Assembly: GCF_031458075.1 (NCBI RefSeq)
Contig: NZ_JAVDXT010000002.1
Location: 1 to 64,000 of the forward strand
Length of the DNA: 64,000 bases
Direction: 5' to 3'
From: Rhodoferax_B ferrireducens_A
GTDB lineage: Bacteria > Pseudomonadota > Gammaproteobacteria > Burkholderiales > Burkholderiaceae_C
Part shown: positions 16,857-24,885 of the stretch, one piece after another
Layout of the letters: every line of letters begins with the position of its first letter
How positions within the stretch are numbered: position 1 is the stretch's first letter
Program-made: the position numbers and the translations under genes
Notes under the pieces: model-generated
What the model saw: the letters and a program-made list of their open reading frames with translations, nothing else
The model's database searches: none
Told to the model about the DNA's origin: nothing

Positions 16857-17147
16857 TTACTTTTCGACGACTGCGAACAGGTCGTCTTCTTTCATGACCA
16901 ACAGTTCGTCGCCAGCCACCTTGACGGTCTGGCCGCTGTACTTGCCGAACAAAACGCGGTCGCCGACCTTGACGGTCAGAGCGGAGATTTCACCCTTGTC
17001 GTTCTTTTTGCCTGGGCCCACAGCCAGCACTTCGCCTTGATCTGGCTTTTCAGCAGCAGAGTCAGGGATCACGATGCCGGAAGCGGTCTTGGTTTCGCTG
17101 TCGATGCGCTTAACGATCACGCGATCGCCGAGAGGACGTAGGTTCAT
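16857..17147 (-). CDS. groS: 10-kDa co-chaperonin GroES
   Basis: 96 residues from the ATG at 17147 (MNLRPLGDRVIVKR). The mobile loop is ETKTASGIVIPDSAAEKP and the C-terminus is LLVMKEDDLFAVVEK, both typical. GGAGATCC precedes the start. A longer in-frame ORF reaches 17207 but would run through the CIRCE operator. It caps the GroEL ring during folding. Confidence 0.99.
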   Translation of the reverse strand: MNLRPLGDRVIVKRIDSETKTASGIVIPDSAAEKPDQGEVLAVGPGKKNDKGEISALTVKVGDRVLFGKYSGQTVKVAGDELLVMKEDDLFAVVEK

Positions 17148-17196
17148 TGGATCTCCTAGATTTGGAACATTGGGAAAAGAGGCGTGGGGGTGAGTG

Positions 17197-17223
17197 CTAG
17201 CACTCAACTCCTACGAGTGCTAA
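17197..17223 (-). promoter_or_regulatory. CIRCE operator (HrcA binding site)
   Basis: CTAGCACTC, a 9-bp spacer and GAGTGCTAA match the CIRCE consensus TTAGCACTC-N9-GAGTGCTAA in all but one position. It lies 50 bp upstream of the groES ATG, the position at which HrcA represses groESL. Confidence 0.95.
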
Positions 17224-17225
17224 TG

Positions 17226-17251
17226 ATAAGGCCATCTTGTGACGTTTCAAG
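17226..17251 (-). promoter_or_regulatory. Candidate sigma32 heat-shock promoter of groESL
   Basis: Read on the minus strand: CTTGAAA as -35 (17251-17245), a 13-bp spacer and CCTTAT as -10 (17231-17226). The -35 matches the sigma32 consensus CTTGAAA exactly and the -10 resembles CCCCAT. Transcription would start in or at the CIRCE element, which fits repression by HrcA. Confidence 0.7.
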
Positions 17252-17654
17252 GGCAAAGCTGTAAATGAGGAGCACCGCACAGCGTTCCACCCCAGGCGAA
17301 TCCTCGTCCAAGCTCGCCGGAAAAGATGCTATTTCTAAAGAAATTTTGTTGTGAATCAAGAGCTTGCGACTATGCCCCCGGAGGGGTGTTGTCGACTTCT
17401 GCCGATTGAATCCGTCGGAGATCGTGCTGGCAGCTAGCTGCGATTCCCTGCTGCTTTGAAGCGCCAACCCAAGTTGCTGCTATCAAATTCCTGTTAATTT
17501 ATCAGTCGTCGTACAACATGGTTGGCGTTCGGTAATGCGCGCACCTAAAAGTTGGCTGGGGCGGCTTTCTCGTCTCGTAGGCGTCATTTCTTCTGCCATC
17601 ACGCAGGGTTTGAAGGATTGACATGGCGGATTTCTTGGGGGAATAATGTCTATG
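17252..17654. other. Gene-free spacer between groESL and the lactonase gene
   Basis: About 400 bp with no convincing gene. Short ORFs on the minus strand lack ribosome-binding sites and family features. The right end leads into the promoter of the aldarate operon. Confidence 0.5.
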
Positions 17655-17665
17655 TTGTATGACAA
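17655..17665 (+). promoter_or_regulatory. Candidate GntR/FadR-type operator upstream of the aldarate operon
   Basis: TTGTATGACAA is a perfect TTGT-N3-ACAA palindrome and fits the FadR-subfamily core TNGTNNNACNA. It lies 57 bp before the lactonase start, and a second half-site-like stretch (TATAACAA) follows. No GntR gene is in the window. Confidence 0.55.
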
Positions 17666-17721
17666 CGTATAACAAAAAGAAATCTTTGACTTACAAGGTA
17701 ATTCCAAAAAGGAGACGGTTT

Positions 17722-18816
17722 ATGCATGTGTCTACCAGGCCTGCCCGAGCGGCCCGTTCTATCGTGGCAACGTCGGCATGGCTGCTCGCTATGGGCAGCG
17801 TCCACGCCGCGACGTTTGTGTATGTTTCCAACGCCGACAGCCAGGATATTTCGGTGTTGGAGCTGGACAGAAGCCAAGGTATCGTCAAACCGGTCGAAAC
17901 AGTACCCGTAGCTGGCACCGTCATGCCTATGGTCGTGAGCCAGGACAAACGCTTCTTGTACGCCGCGCTACGCTCGCAGCCCTACCGGGTGACCAGTTTT
18001 GCCATCGACGCCTCCAATGGGCGCCTGCGCAAACTGGGTGAAGCACCGTTGGCCGACAGCATGGCCAACATCGACCTGGATGCCACGGGGCGCTGGCTGT
18101 TTGCCGCGTCTTACCCAGGGCACAAGATCACGGTCAACAGCATTGGCAAGGACGGCGCGGTCGGCGCCGTGCAGCAGTTGCTGCCCACGGCTCCGAATGC
18201 GCACGCCATCCATGCCGATGCGAACAACCGGTTTGTGCTGGCCAGCAGCCTGGGTGGCGACAGCCTGTCGATCTGGCGTTTCGATGCGGAGAAGGGGCTG
18301 CTCACGCCCAATGACCCGGCATCGGTGTCGGCCGCGCCCAAGTCGGGTGCGCGCCACTTTATTTGGGACAAGGCACAGCGCTTTCTCTACCTCATCAACG
18401 AAGTCGATGCCTCTCTCTATGTGTACGCATGGGATGCTGCGCGCGGAAGCTTGCGCGAGTTGCAGCGCGCCACCACGCTGCCCAGCGGCTTTACCGGCAA
18501 GCCCTGGGCGGCCGATATGCACCTGACGCCAGACGGCAAGTTCCTCTACGCCTCCGAGCGCACTTCCAGCACGATCTCGGCTTTCCGCGTCGACGCCAGC
18601 AGCGGGCTGCTGCAGCCCTTGGGCCAGACCGCTACAGAAAAGACCCCGCGCGGCTTCGCCATCGATTCGACAGGCCGCTTCCTGGTGGCTGCCGGGCAGG
18701 ACTCGCACAGCGTGTCGGTGCATGCCATCGACGCCGCCAGCGGCGCGCTCGGTACGCCGAACCGTTTGGCCGTGGGCAAGAACCCGAACTGGATCGAGAT
18801 CGTCGATCTGCCCTGA
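17722..18816 (+). CDS. Exported lactonase, 7-bladed beta-propeller (6-phosphogluconolactonase-like family)
   Basis: 364 residues from the ATG at 17722, preceded by GGAG. An N-terminal signal peptide (basic start, hydrophobic core, MGSVHA cleavage) is followed by repeated propeller blades such as FVYVSNADSQDISVLELD, RFLYAALRSQPYRVTSFAID and KFLYASERTSSTISAFRVD. This is the YbhE/Pgl lactonase fold. The export signal and its position before a Bug binding protein and an aldarate dehydratase suggest a periplasmic hydrolase of aldarolactones rather than a pentose-phosphate enzyme; the substrate is inference. Confidence 0.82.
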   Translation: MHVSTRPARAARSIVATSAWLLAMGSVHAATFVYVSNADSQDISVLELDRSQGIVKPVETVPVAGTVMPMVVSQDKRFLYAALRSQPYRVTSFAIDASNGRLRKLGEAPLADSMANIDLDATGRWLFAASYPGHKITVNSIGKDGAVGAVQQLLPTAPNAHAIHADANNRFVLASSLGGDSLSIWRFDAEKGLLTPNDPASVSAAPKSGARHFIWDKAQRFLYLINEVDASLYVYAWDAARGSLRELQRATTLPSGFTGKPWAADMHLTPDGKFLYASERTSSTISAFRVDASSGLLQPLGQTATEKTPRGFAIDSTGRFLVAAGQDSHSVSVHAIDAASGALGTPNRLAVGKNPNWIEIVDLP

Positions 18817-18879
18817 TCCGTTCCAGCGCCTCTGCCACGTTTGCGGCTTTCACCACCCCTCCACTTAAAGAGACATCGT

Positions 18880-19839
18880 ATGAAGAAGATCCTGACCTCC
18901 ATTTCCCTGTGCCTGGCTGCATTGGCTGTCCATGCACAGGCCTGGCCAGAAAAAGCGGTCACCCTTGTCGTGCCGTTCCCGCCCGGGGGGTCTACGGACC
19001 AGGTGGCGCGTGCGGTAGGCCCCAAGCTGACCGACAAATTCAAGCAGTCGTTCCTGATCGACAACAAAGCCGGGGCGACGGGCACGATTGGCGCCACCTT
19101 TGTGAAGCGTGCCGCACCCGATGGCTACACCTTTCTGGTGACTTCGCTGGGCCCGCTGGTCATCGTGCCGCATCTGTTGAAGGGCATGCAATACGACCCA
19201 CTGAAAGACTTCGACCTGGTGACCGTGGCGGTGCAGTCGGCCAACGTGCTGGTGGTGCCGGCCAACTCGCCGCACAAGAGTGTGGCCGACGTGATTGCCT
19301 TTGAGAAGGCCAATCCGGGCAAGATGACCTTTGCCTCTGCCGGTAATGGCTCCAGCGACCACCTCACGGCCGAGCTGTTCTGGCAGCAGACGGGCACGAC
19401 CGGCATCCATGTGCCTTACAAAGGCGGCGCCCCCGCCCATACGGACATCATGGGCGGGCAGGTGGATGCCTCGTTCCAGAACATCAACTCGGTGGCCCAG
19501 TACATCAAGGGCGGCAAGATGCGCGCCCTGGCCATCACCAGCCCCAAGCGTTCGCCCGTGCTGCCCGACGTGCCCACGCTGGCCGAAGCCGGTGTGAAGA
19601 ATGTGGAAGTGGCTTCCTGGCAGGCCATCGTCGCGCCCAAGGGCTTGCCGCCGGCGGTGCTTGAAAAAGCCCACGCCGCTTTTGTAGAAGCGCTGAACGA
19701 CCCCAAGGTGAAAGACCAGTTCACCTCCATCGGTTTCGAGATGGTGGCCAATACCCCGGCCCAGTTCGCCGCCTTCCAGCAGGCCGAATATGCACGCTGG
19801 AAAAAGGTGATCGAAACCGGCAAGATTTCCATCGAGTAA
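18880..19839 (+). CDS. Tripartite tricarboxylate transporter family binding protein (Bug/TctC)
   Basis: 319 residues. Signal peptide MKKILTSISLCLAALAVHAQA, then the Bug hallmark WPEKAVTLVVPFPPGGSTD, VPYKGGAPAHTDIMGGQVD and the C-terminal AEYARWKKVIETGKI. Bug proteins capture carboxylates in the periplasm. As is usual in this family of bacteria there are no TctA/TctB membrane genes next to it. Flanking lactonase and dehydratase genes suggest an aldarate ligand. The TTG at 18841 in the same frame is rejected because it would mask the signal peptide. Confidence 0.92.
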   Translation: MKKILTSISLCLAALAVHAQAWPEKAVTLVVPFPPGGSTDQVARAVGPKLTDKFKQSFLIDNKAGATGTIGATFVKRAAPDGYTFLVTSLGPLVIVPHLLKGMQYDPLKDFDLVTVAVQSANVLVVPANSPHKSVADVIAFEKANPGKMTFASAGNGSSDHLTAELFWQQTGTTGIHVPYKGGAPAHTDIMGGQVDASFQNINSVAQYIKGGKMRALAITSPKRSPVLPDVPTLAEAGVKNVEVASWQAIVAPKGLPPAVLEKAHAAFVEALNDPKVKDQFTSIGFEMVANTPAQFAAFQQAEYARWKKVIETGKISIE

Positions 19840-19903
19840 CGACAGCCCGACTGCCCCAACCAAGCTTTATCGACTGAGCGCACGCGCCGGAAAGACCTTC
19901 CTC

Positions 19904-21049
19904 ATGCCCGAGATATCTAGCGCAGGTGATCGCATCACCTGGGTCCGCATCGCCTCTTGTTACCTGCCGCTGGCCAACCCGATCAGTGACGCCAAAGTGC
20001 TCACCGGGCGCCAGAAGCCGATGACCGAGATCGCCATGCTGTTTGTGGAAATTGAAACCAAGGACGGCCACCGGGGCCTGGGTTTCAGCTACTCGAAGCG
20101 TGCGGGCGGCCCCGGGCAATTCGCCCATGCGAAAGAGGTGGCGCCGGCGCTGATCGGCGAAGACCCGAGCGACATTTCCAGGCTTTGGACCAAGCTGTGC
20201 TGGGCCGGTGCGTCGGTCGGGCGCAGCGGCATGGCGGTGCAGGCCATCGGCGCGTTCGACGTGGCCTTGTACGACCTGAAAGCCCGGCGGGCCAGATTGT
20301 CCTTGTCCAAGCTGCTGGGGTCGCAGCGGGAGTCGGTGCAGTGCTACAACACCTCGGGCGGTTTTTTGCACACGCCGCTGGAGCAACTGCTGGTCAACGC
20401 CGCCGCATCCCGCGAGCGCGGCATTGGCGGCATCAAGCTCAAGGTAGGCCAGCCCGACCGTGCGCTGGACATCCGGCGCGTGGAAGCCGTGCGCAAGCAT
20501 CTGGGTGACGATATGCCGCTGATGGTCGACGCCAACCAGCAATGGGACCGGCCCACGGCACAGCGCATGTGCCGCATTTTCGAGCAGTTCAATCTGGTGT
20601 GGATTGAAGAGCCCTTGGATGCCTATGACTTCGAAGGCCACGCCGCACTGGCAGCACAGTTCGACACCGCCATTGCCACCGGCGAAATGCTGACCAGTGC
20701 CGCCGAGCACGGCGAGCTGATCCGTCACCGCGCCGCCGACTATCTCATGCCCGACGCACCACGCGTAGGCGGCATCACACCGTTCCTGAAGATCGCCGGC
20801 CAGGCCGAGCAGGCGGGCTTGAACCTGGGGCCGCACTTTGCGATGGAGTTACATGTGCATCTGGCGGCCATCTACGCAACGGAGCCGTGGGTCGAACATT
20901 TCGACTGGCTGGAGCCACTGTTCAACGAGCGGCTGGAAATCAAGGACGGCCGGATGCTGGTGCCGACGCGTCCCGGCCTGGGCCTGAGCTTGAGCGAACA
21001 AGCCCAGCACTGGACCCGCGAAGAGGCCGAGATCGGCCGGCGCCGCTGA
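19904..21049 (+). CDS. Enolase-superfamily acid-sugar dehydratase, L-talarate/galactarate dehydratase type
   Basis: 381 residues of the mandelate racemase/muconate lactonizing type. Active-site residues are all present: KxK (K178/K180), metal ligands D209, E235 and E261, and the catalytic His at 311. The spacings K180-D209-E235-E261-H311 are those I recall for Salmonella L-talarate/galactarate dehydratase. It would dehydrate a galactarate-like acid sugar to a keto-deoxy sugar acid. It lies 64 bp after the Bug gene in the same operon. Confidence 0.83.
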   Translation: MPEISSAGDRITWVRIASCYLPLANPISDAKVLTGRQKPMTEIAMLFVEIETKDGHRGLGFSYSKRAGGPGQFAHAKEVAPALIGEDPSDISRLWTKLCWAGASVGRSGMAVQAIGAFDVALYDLKARRARLSLSKLLGSQRESVQCYNTSGGFLHTPLEQLLVNAAASRERGIGGIKLKVGQPDRALDIRRVEAVRKHLGDDMPLMVDANQQWDRPTAQRMCRIFEQFNLVWIEEPLDAYDFEGHAALAAQFDTAIATGEMLTSAAEHGELIRHRAADYLMPDAPRVGGITPFLKIAGQAEQAGLNLGPHFAMELHVHLAAIYATEPWVEHFDWLEPLFNERLEIKDGRMLVPTRPGLGLSLSEQAQHWTREEAEIGRRR

Positions 21050-21970
21050 CTAGTCCAGGGGAACAACCCTGTCGCCCGCGCTGGGCCGGCAGCCGTCGGC
21101 GATGGGTGTCCAGCCGCGGTGCACAACGACTTGCCGAGCATCGTGGCACAGCTCAATGCGCTCGCTGCCCGGTAGCTGTTCTTGCAGGAAGGCTTCGATG
21201 CTTGACGGCAGGCTGACTTTTAGCTTCATTGCAAAGCGGTCGTCCTCCGGGTGGTCGTCCAGATGCAGCAAGGGCACAAAGTTGGCCGCGAACATCAGTG
21301 CATGCGAGCCTACATCCACAGGTTCGGGGGCATAACCCGCCTGGCCCAGCCAGAGCTGGGCGCGCTGGCGCAGATCGTCACCGTCGGCTAGTTGGCCCAT
21401 GGCCGCGGCGAATAACTCCACCAACCATTGGTTGCAATTCTGGTAACGCAGGCTGTACGCATAGGCGTTTGCGCTGTAGTTCGCCGCCAGCAAGTGCAGC
21501 GCCAGCGACCTGTCTTGCGAAGCTTGCCGCAAGGCCTGGGCGGCTGGCGCCGGCAGCCGCACCATCGAGATATAGCCGAGCGCAGGATTGTCTATTCCCA
21601 TCGCAAAGCCGGCGATACCCTGGTCGTAGATGCGCGGGCGGGATTCGTCGCAGGCGTAGTAGAGCTGGCGGGCGGACCACTCTCCGGCCTCGCTGCGCCA
21701 CGCGATGGCGGCGTGCGAATAGCGGATGCGAAAGCGCGAAAGATCCAGGCCCGAGCGGCTGATCAGCACCGCGCTGCCGTCGTCGCCCGCGGCCAACTCG
21801 TTGCGCACCACCGCCGCAAAGCGCAGCACGCGGTCTTGTTGGCTGGCTGTCAGCGGCTGCTGGCGGTCGCAAAAGCGGGACGAGGCCGATGACCCACCCG
21901 GAGCCGACCCGGCCTGTGCGGCACCCGCCGTCACCAGAGCCAGCAGCACCCAGCTGCTGCGGATGCTCAC
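21050..21970 (-). CDS. DUF2145 exported protein
   Basis: 306 residues with a signal peptide (SSWVLLALVTAGAAQAG). The motifs FCDR, RYSHAAIAWR, LYYACDESRPRIYDQGIAGF and NCNQWLVELFAAA belong to the DUF2145 family; Cys, His and Asn-Cys-Asn positions could form a hydrolase centre, but no activity is known to me. The start overlaps the upstream small exported protein gene by 4 bp, so the two are a unit. The 3' end converges with the dehydratase gene, whose stop abuts it. Confidence 0.75.
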   Translation of the reverse strand: MSIRSSWVLLALVTAGAAQAGSAPGGSSASSRFCDRQQPLTASQQDRVLRFAAVVRNELAAGDDGSAVLISRSGLDLSRFRIRYSHAAIAWRSEAGEWSARQLYYACDESRPRIYDQGIAGFAMGIDNPALGYISMVRLPAPAAQALRQASQDRSLALHLLAANYSANAYAYSLRYQNCNQWLVELFAAAMGQLADGDDLRQRAQLWLGQAGYAPEPVDVGSHALMFAANFVPLLHLDDHPEDDRFAMKLKVSLPSSIEAFLQEQLPGSERIELCHDARQVVVHRGWTPIADGCRPSAGDRVVPLD

Positions 21971-22422
21971 AGGCTCAGAGGCCGTGCGGCGAGTTCTCCG
22001 TACCAGTCGTCCGCCATGACCAGGTAAAACGCCTCCCGCGTGTCGCCGCGCGAAAACTCGTAGCCATACACCCGGCGCTGCGCATGCACCAGGTCACCAC
22101 GATCCAGCTGTTGCTTTGCGAACACGGCGCGTGGCAGGTCCAATGCAATGCGCTGATCCGGGCCATCGGCCTGCAACGCAACGCGGACGAAGCCCGCGCG
22201 TTCGGGCACGTCGGCCACGTCGATGATGCGGTAGTCGCCATCTGCAACCTTGTCGTCACGGGTCGAGCTTTTGCTGGAGCCGTGCAGCGAGTCGGACACG
22301 CTGCCGCTGGACGCCGAACCTGCACTGGATGCCGAAGAGGCAAAGCTGTCGGCGTGGGCGTTGCAGGTCGCAGCCATGGCCAAGACAAGACAGGCGCGCT
22401 GCAGGGCTGCAGATGCTTTCAT
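21967..22422 (-). CDS. Small exported Ser-rich protein of unknown function
   Basis: 151 residues from the ATG at 22422. Signal peptide ending CNAHA, then a 25-residue Ser/Ala-rich linker (SFASSASSAGSASSGSVSD), then a compact domain (DYRIIDVADVPERAG ... YGYEFSRGDTREAFYLVMADDW). It overlaps the DUF2145 gene by 4 bp, and the two products probably work together in the periplasm. No family recognised. Confidence 0.65.
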   Translation of the reverse strand: MKASAALQRACLVLAMAATCNAHADSFASSASSAGSASSGSVSDSLHGSSKSSTRDDKVADGDYRIIDVADVPERAGFVRVALQADGPDQRIALDLPRAVFAKQQLDRGDLVHAQRRVYGYEFSRGDTREAFYLVMADDWYGELAARPLSL

Positions 22423-22555
22423 GGTGAATTCCTTCATATGGGATAAGAGTGGGTTGGAGGGATTGCACTGCAACAAGGCCAAAGGCCTAGCCCTTGTGGA
22501 AACCGATTGCATAAGTATGCCAAAGGGGATGTGGCTAGGAGCCAAGGCCTGCGGC

Positions 22556-23221
22556 TTAGTTCAGCCGCGCAAGCAGATCCTCTGCAGCTTTATCGATGCC
22601 GACCTTGGACGCATCCATGCGCCCCAGGGTCGCCCCGATATTCCAGGCGTTCGGGAATTGCTTGGCCACATAGGCGTTCAACAGGCGGTTGTTCGATGCA
22701 TCGAAGATTTCGACGGCATAACTTACGGATCCGGTCAGCAAGCCTTCTTCACCGCGGGCGGCTTGCACCGCGTTGTAGGGGCCGCCGCCGATGTCGAAGC
22801 GCAAGAAGGTGCTCAGAAAGCGGGTGTTGGATTTGGCGCCGGTCAGCGTCACTCTGACACGCAGGGCTTGGGGGCTGGGTGCATTCACCAGCGTAAACCG
22901 GCCCGCCAAAGCCTTTTGGAAATGTGCGTCCATGTACTGGGCCAGAGCTTCCTTTTCTTGCGCAGAGATATCTTCGAACTGCCCGTCCGCGCCACTGTAG
23001 ATTTCGACCGGCTCCAGCACCACGCTGGAATATTCCCGCCACTTCACGTTGGACGCATATTGGTAGGGCACCCGGCCGGAGGGGTCTTCGGGGTTGGGGC
23101 GCAACTGTGGCGATGACGGCAGGCCCGCGTAGGGCGTGGGCCGTGTGCTGGCACAACCGGTCAATAGCAACAGACCGCTGATGGCCGCCAGCAGCGACAG
23201 GGTTTTCAAACTTCTCATCAT
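22556..23221 (-). CDS. DUF3313-type outer-membrane lipoprotein
   Basis: 221 residues with a lipoprotein signal ending in the lipobox LLTGC (Cys23). The body (YVDAHF-like helix, FTLVNAPSPQALRVRVTLTGAK, ALLTGSVSYAVEIFDASNNRLL) matches DUF3313 proteins. It is transcribed away from a TetR regulator gene with a palindromic site in the shared promoter, which suggests it is the regulator's target. Confidence 0.75.
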   Translation of the reverse strand: MMRSLKTLSLLAAISGLLLLTGCASTRPTPYAGLPSSPQLRPNPEDPSGRVPYQYASNVKWREYSSVVLEPVEIYSGADGQFEDISAQEKEALAQYMDAHFQKALAGRFTLVNAPSPQALRVRVTLTGAKSNTRFLSTFLRFDIGGGPYNAVQAARGEEGLLTGSVSYAVEIFDASNNRLLNAYVAKQFPNAWNIGATLGRMDASKVGIDKAAEDLLARLN

Positions 23222-23251
23222 CTTCCTTGGTTAATCATGCATGGAAACGAA

Positions 23252-23264
23252 ACCGTACGGTACC
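23252..23264. promoter_or_regulatory. Candidate TetR operator between lipoprotein and TetR genes
   Basis: ACCGTACGGT is a perfect 10-bp palindrome overlapping GGTACC (ACCGTACGGTACC), 31 bp upstream of the lipoprotein start and about 70 bp upstream of tetR. Position and symmetry suit a TetR-family dimer acting on both genes. Confidence 0.5.
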
Positions 23265-23332
23265 ACTATAGAGGAAAACTTTGCCTCGTCAACAAAAAAG
23301 TACACTTGGGTTTCGAAAAGGAATGAAACGCG

Positions 23333-23950
23333 ATGAAAGTGCTGACTGAGGTGCGACGCGAGGCCATCGTGGAGGCCGCGAGCAAGCTATTCCAGGAGTT
23401 CGGCTACGAGGGCGCGTCGATGAACGAGCTGGCGAATCGGCTGCAGGGCTCGAAAGCCACTCTGTACCGCTACTTCCCCTCGAAAGAGGCCTTATTCGAT
23501 GCCGTCGTCCGGGCTTCTTCCACCTCCCATCTGTCCAAGGCGGTCGCAGATCTGCAGGCGAACACGGAAAAGGATGTGCTGCTCGTGCCGAGCCTGCAGA
23601 ACTTCGGCGAAACCATGCTGGAAGTCATGACCGACTCCGCCAACGCCCTTGCGGTGTATCGGATGGTGGTGGCCGAGGCGGGCCGTTCAGAGGTGGGAGA
23701 GCTGTTTTACAAGGCCGGCCCGGGCGAATGCGTGGCTGCACTCAGCAACCTCTTGAGAAAAGCCATGGACCGGGGTGAATTGCGGGCGGCCCATCCTGAT
23801 GTCATGGCCGCGTACTTCTTGGGGCTGGTGTCGGCTGAAGTGGAGCCCCGCCTCTACCAACGCGACCCGCCGCCTTTGTCGTTACAGCAGATCCACGAGA
23901 TGGTCGGGCGCGCGGTCGACATGTTCTTGCTGGGCGCGGCGCCCCGCTAA
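23333..23950 (+). CDS. TetR-family transcriptional regulator
   Basis: 205 residues. The N-terminal HTH (about residues 8-55) reads REAIVEAASKLFQEFGYEGAS ... GSKATLYRYFPSKEALF, an archetypal TetR domain. The C-terminal helical ligand domain is like AcrR-type regulators with a TetR_C domain (VYRMVVAEAGRSEVGELFY). The gene is divergent from the DUF3313 lipoprotein gene and probably represses it and itself. Confidence 0.92.
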   Translation: MKVLTEVRREAIVEAASKLFQEFGYEGASMNELANRLQGSKATLYRYFPSKEALFDAVVRASSTSHLSKAVADLQANTEKDVLLVPSLQNFGETMLEVMTDSANALAVYRMVVAEAGRSEVGELFYKAGPGECVAALSNLLRKAMDRGELRAAHPDVMAAYFLGLVSAEVEPRLYQRDPPPLSLQQIHEMVGRAVDMFLLGAAPR

Positions 23951-23970
23951 AGCCGCCGGCCGGTACGGCC

Positions 23971-24204
23971 TCAGGTCGGCTCCACCAGCTTTTCGGCCAT
24001 GGCTTTGGCGGCGGCCAAAGCCAGCGCTTCGCTGGCATACGGCCCGCCGCCGGGCTGTTCCACATCGTCCAGCCCGGTCGTCTCCAGGTCGATGGTGTCG
24101 ATCTCGAACTGGTCACTGCGGCGCAGGGTGACGGTGATTTCGTGCCCGCTGTCCAGTGCCACCGTGCGCGAAAAGAATAAGCCCCGCTGAGATACCATTT
24201 TCAT
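23971..24204 (-). CDS. Small conserved-looking hypothetical protein
   Basis: 77 residues, acidic, no membrane segment. It has alternating strand-like stretches (GHEITVTLRRSDQFEIDTIDL) followed by a helix (EALALAAAKAMAEKLV). AAGGATG precedes the ATG. No family recognised. It converges with tetR, 20 bp away. Confidence 0.5.
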   Translation of the reverse strand: MKMVSQRGLFFSRTVALDSGHEITVTLRRSDQFEIDTIDLETTGLDDVEQPGGGPYASEALALAAAKAMAEKLVEPT

Positions 24205-24274
24205 CCTTCAGTTTTAGAAATGTCGCTGCAAATAATGCAGTTCAACGGCGTTGCGATGGGTTTTTATATGAAAT

Positions 24275-24328
24275 GTGCTTCTAGCGCGCATGTTGCTTGC
24301 GCGAGAAGCTATCAATTAAGTAGCAAGC
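24275..24328 (+). repeat. Two-hairpin intergenic repeat, copy 1
   Basis: GCGCG...TTGCGCG pairing followed by GAAGCTAT-N8-TAGCAA. Lies between two leftward genes. Confidence 0.7.
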
Positions 24329-24360
24329 ATTGGCAATAGCCGCCGCTCTGATGGAACACT

Positions 24361-24771
24361 CTAGCGCAAGCCAGCGCCCGGAGAAGATCCACCATAGCGT
24401 GCCGCCACAACCTGGGGGATCAGCTCTCGCCATGGTAAGGCGTCCACCACAGTAGACAGGATTTCCAGGTTTTTGGACCAGCCTGCGTCATCGCCCGTGG
24501 CGTAGACGAGCATGACATTGCTGCGCGGAGCCCCAACCCGTATCCAGTAGGGATGGCAAGCAGTGGGTTGGATGCACCAGTCCCACCCGATAGAGATGGG
24601 CGGGGTGGAATTGCTGCTCCATTCTGTATAGCCCGAGATGGATGTCTCTTGACCACACACCATGGCCTGGGCGGCATCCTCCACGTCTAAGCCCGAAATC
24701 AGATGCGTGATGGGCATGGAAAGCAGCTCGTCTATCGACAGGCGGATCAAACCGTCGGATGAAGCTTGCAT
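24361..24771 (-). CDS. RsaM-like (DUF4902) putative quorum-sensing modulator
   Basis: 136 residues. The core ISGYTEWSS ... SIGWDWCI and the C-terminal VDALPWRELIP resemble the RsaM/TofM/CepM family (DUF4902) that dampens AHL signalling in Pseudomonas and Burkholderia. The assignment rests on remembered motifs and on the location directly downstream of luxR. In the known cases the gene sits between luxR and luxI; here it follows luxR on the same strand. Confidence 0.6.
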   Translation of the reverse strand: MQASSDGLIRLSIDELLSMPITHLISGLDVEDAAQAMVCGQETSISGYTEWSSNSTPPISIGWDWCIQPTACHPYWIRVGAPRSNVMLVYATGDDAGWSKNLEILSTVVDALPWRELIPQVVAARYGGSSPGAGLR

Positions 24772-24885
24772 GGTGCTGGCCTGGCACGGCCAACAGGGCT
24801 GACCACGCGAAATAGGTTAGGGGAAGTTCAATATACCGCTTACGGCCTGCCAAGCAAACTACCTTGTTACGCCCTCAGAGAATTT

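Noticed and set aside
17204..17707. Two small leftward ORFs upstream of groES
   Set aside because: No ribosome sites or recognisable features, and they overlap the groESL promoter region.
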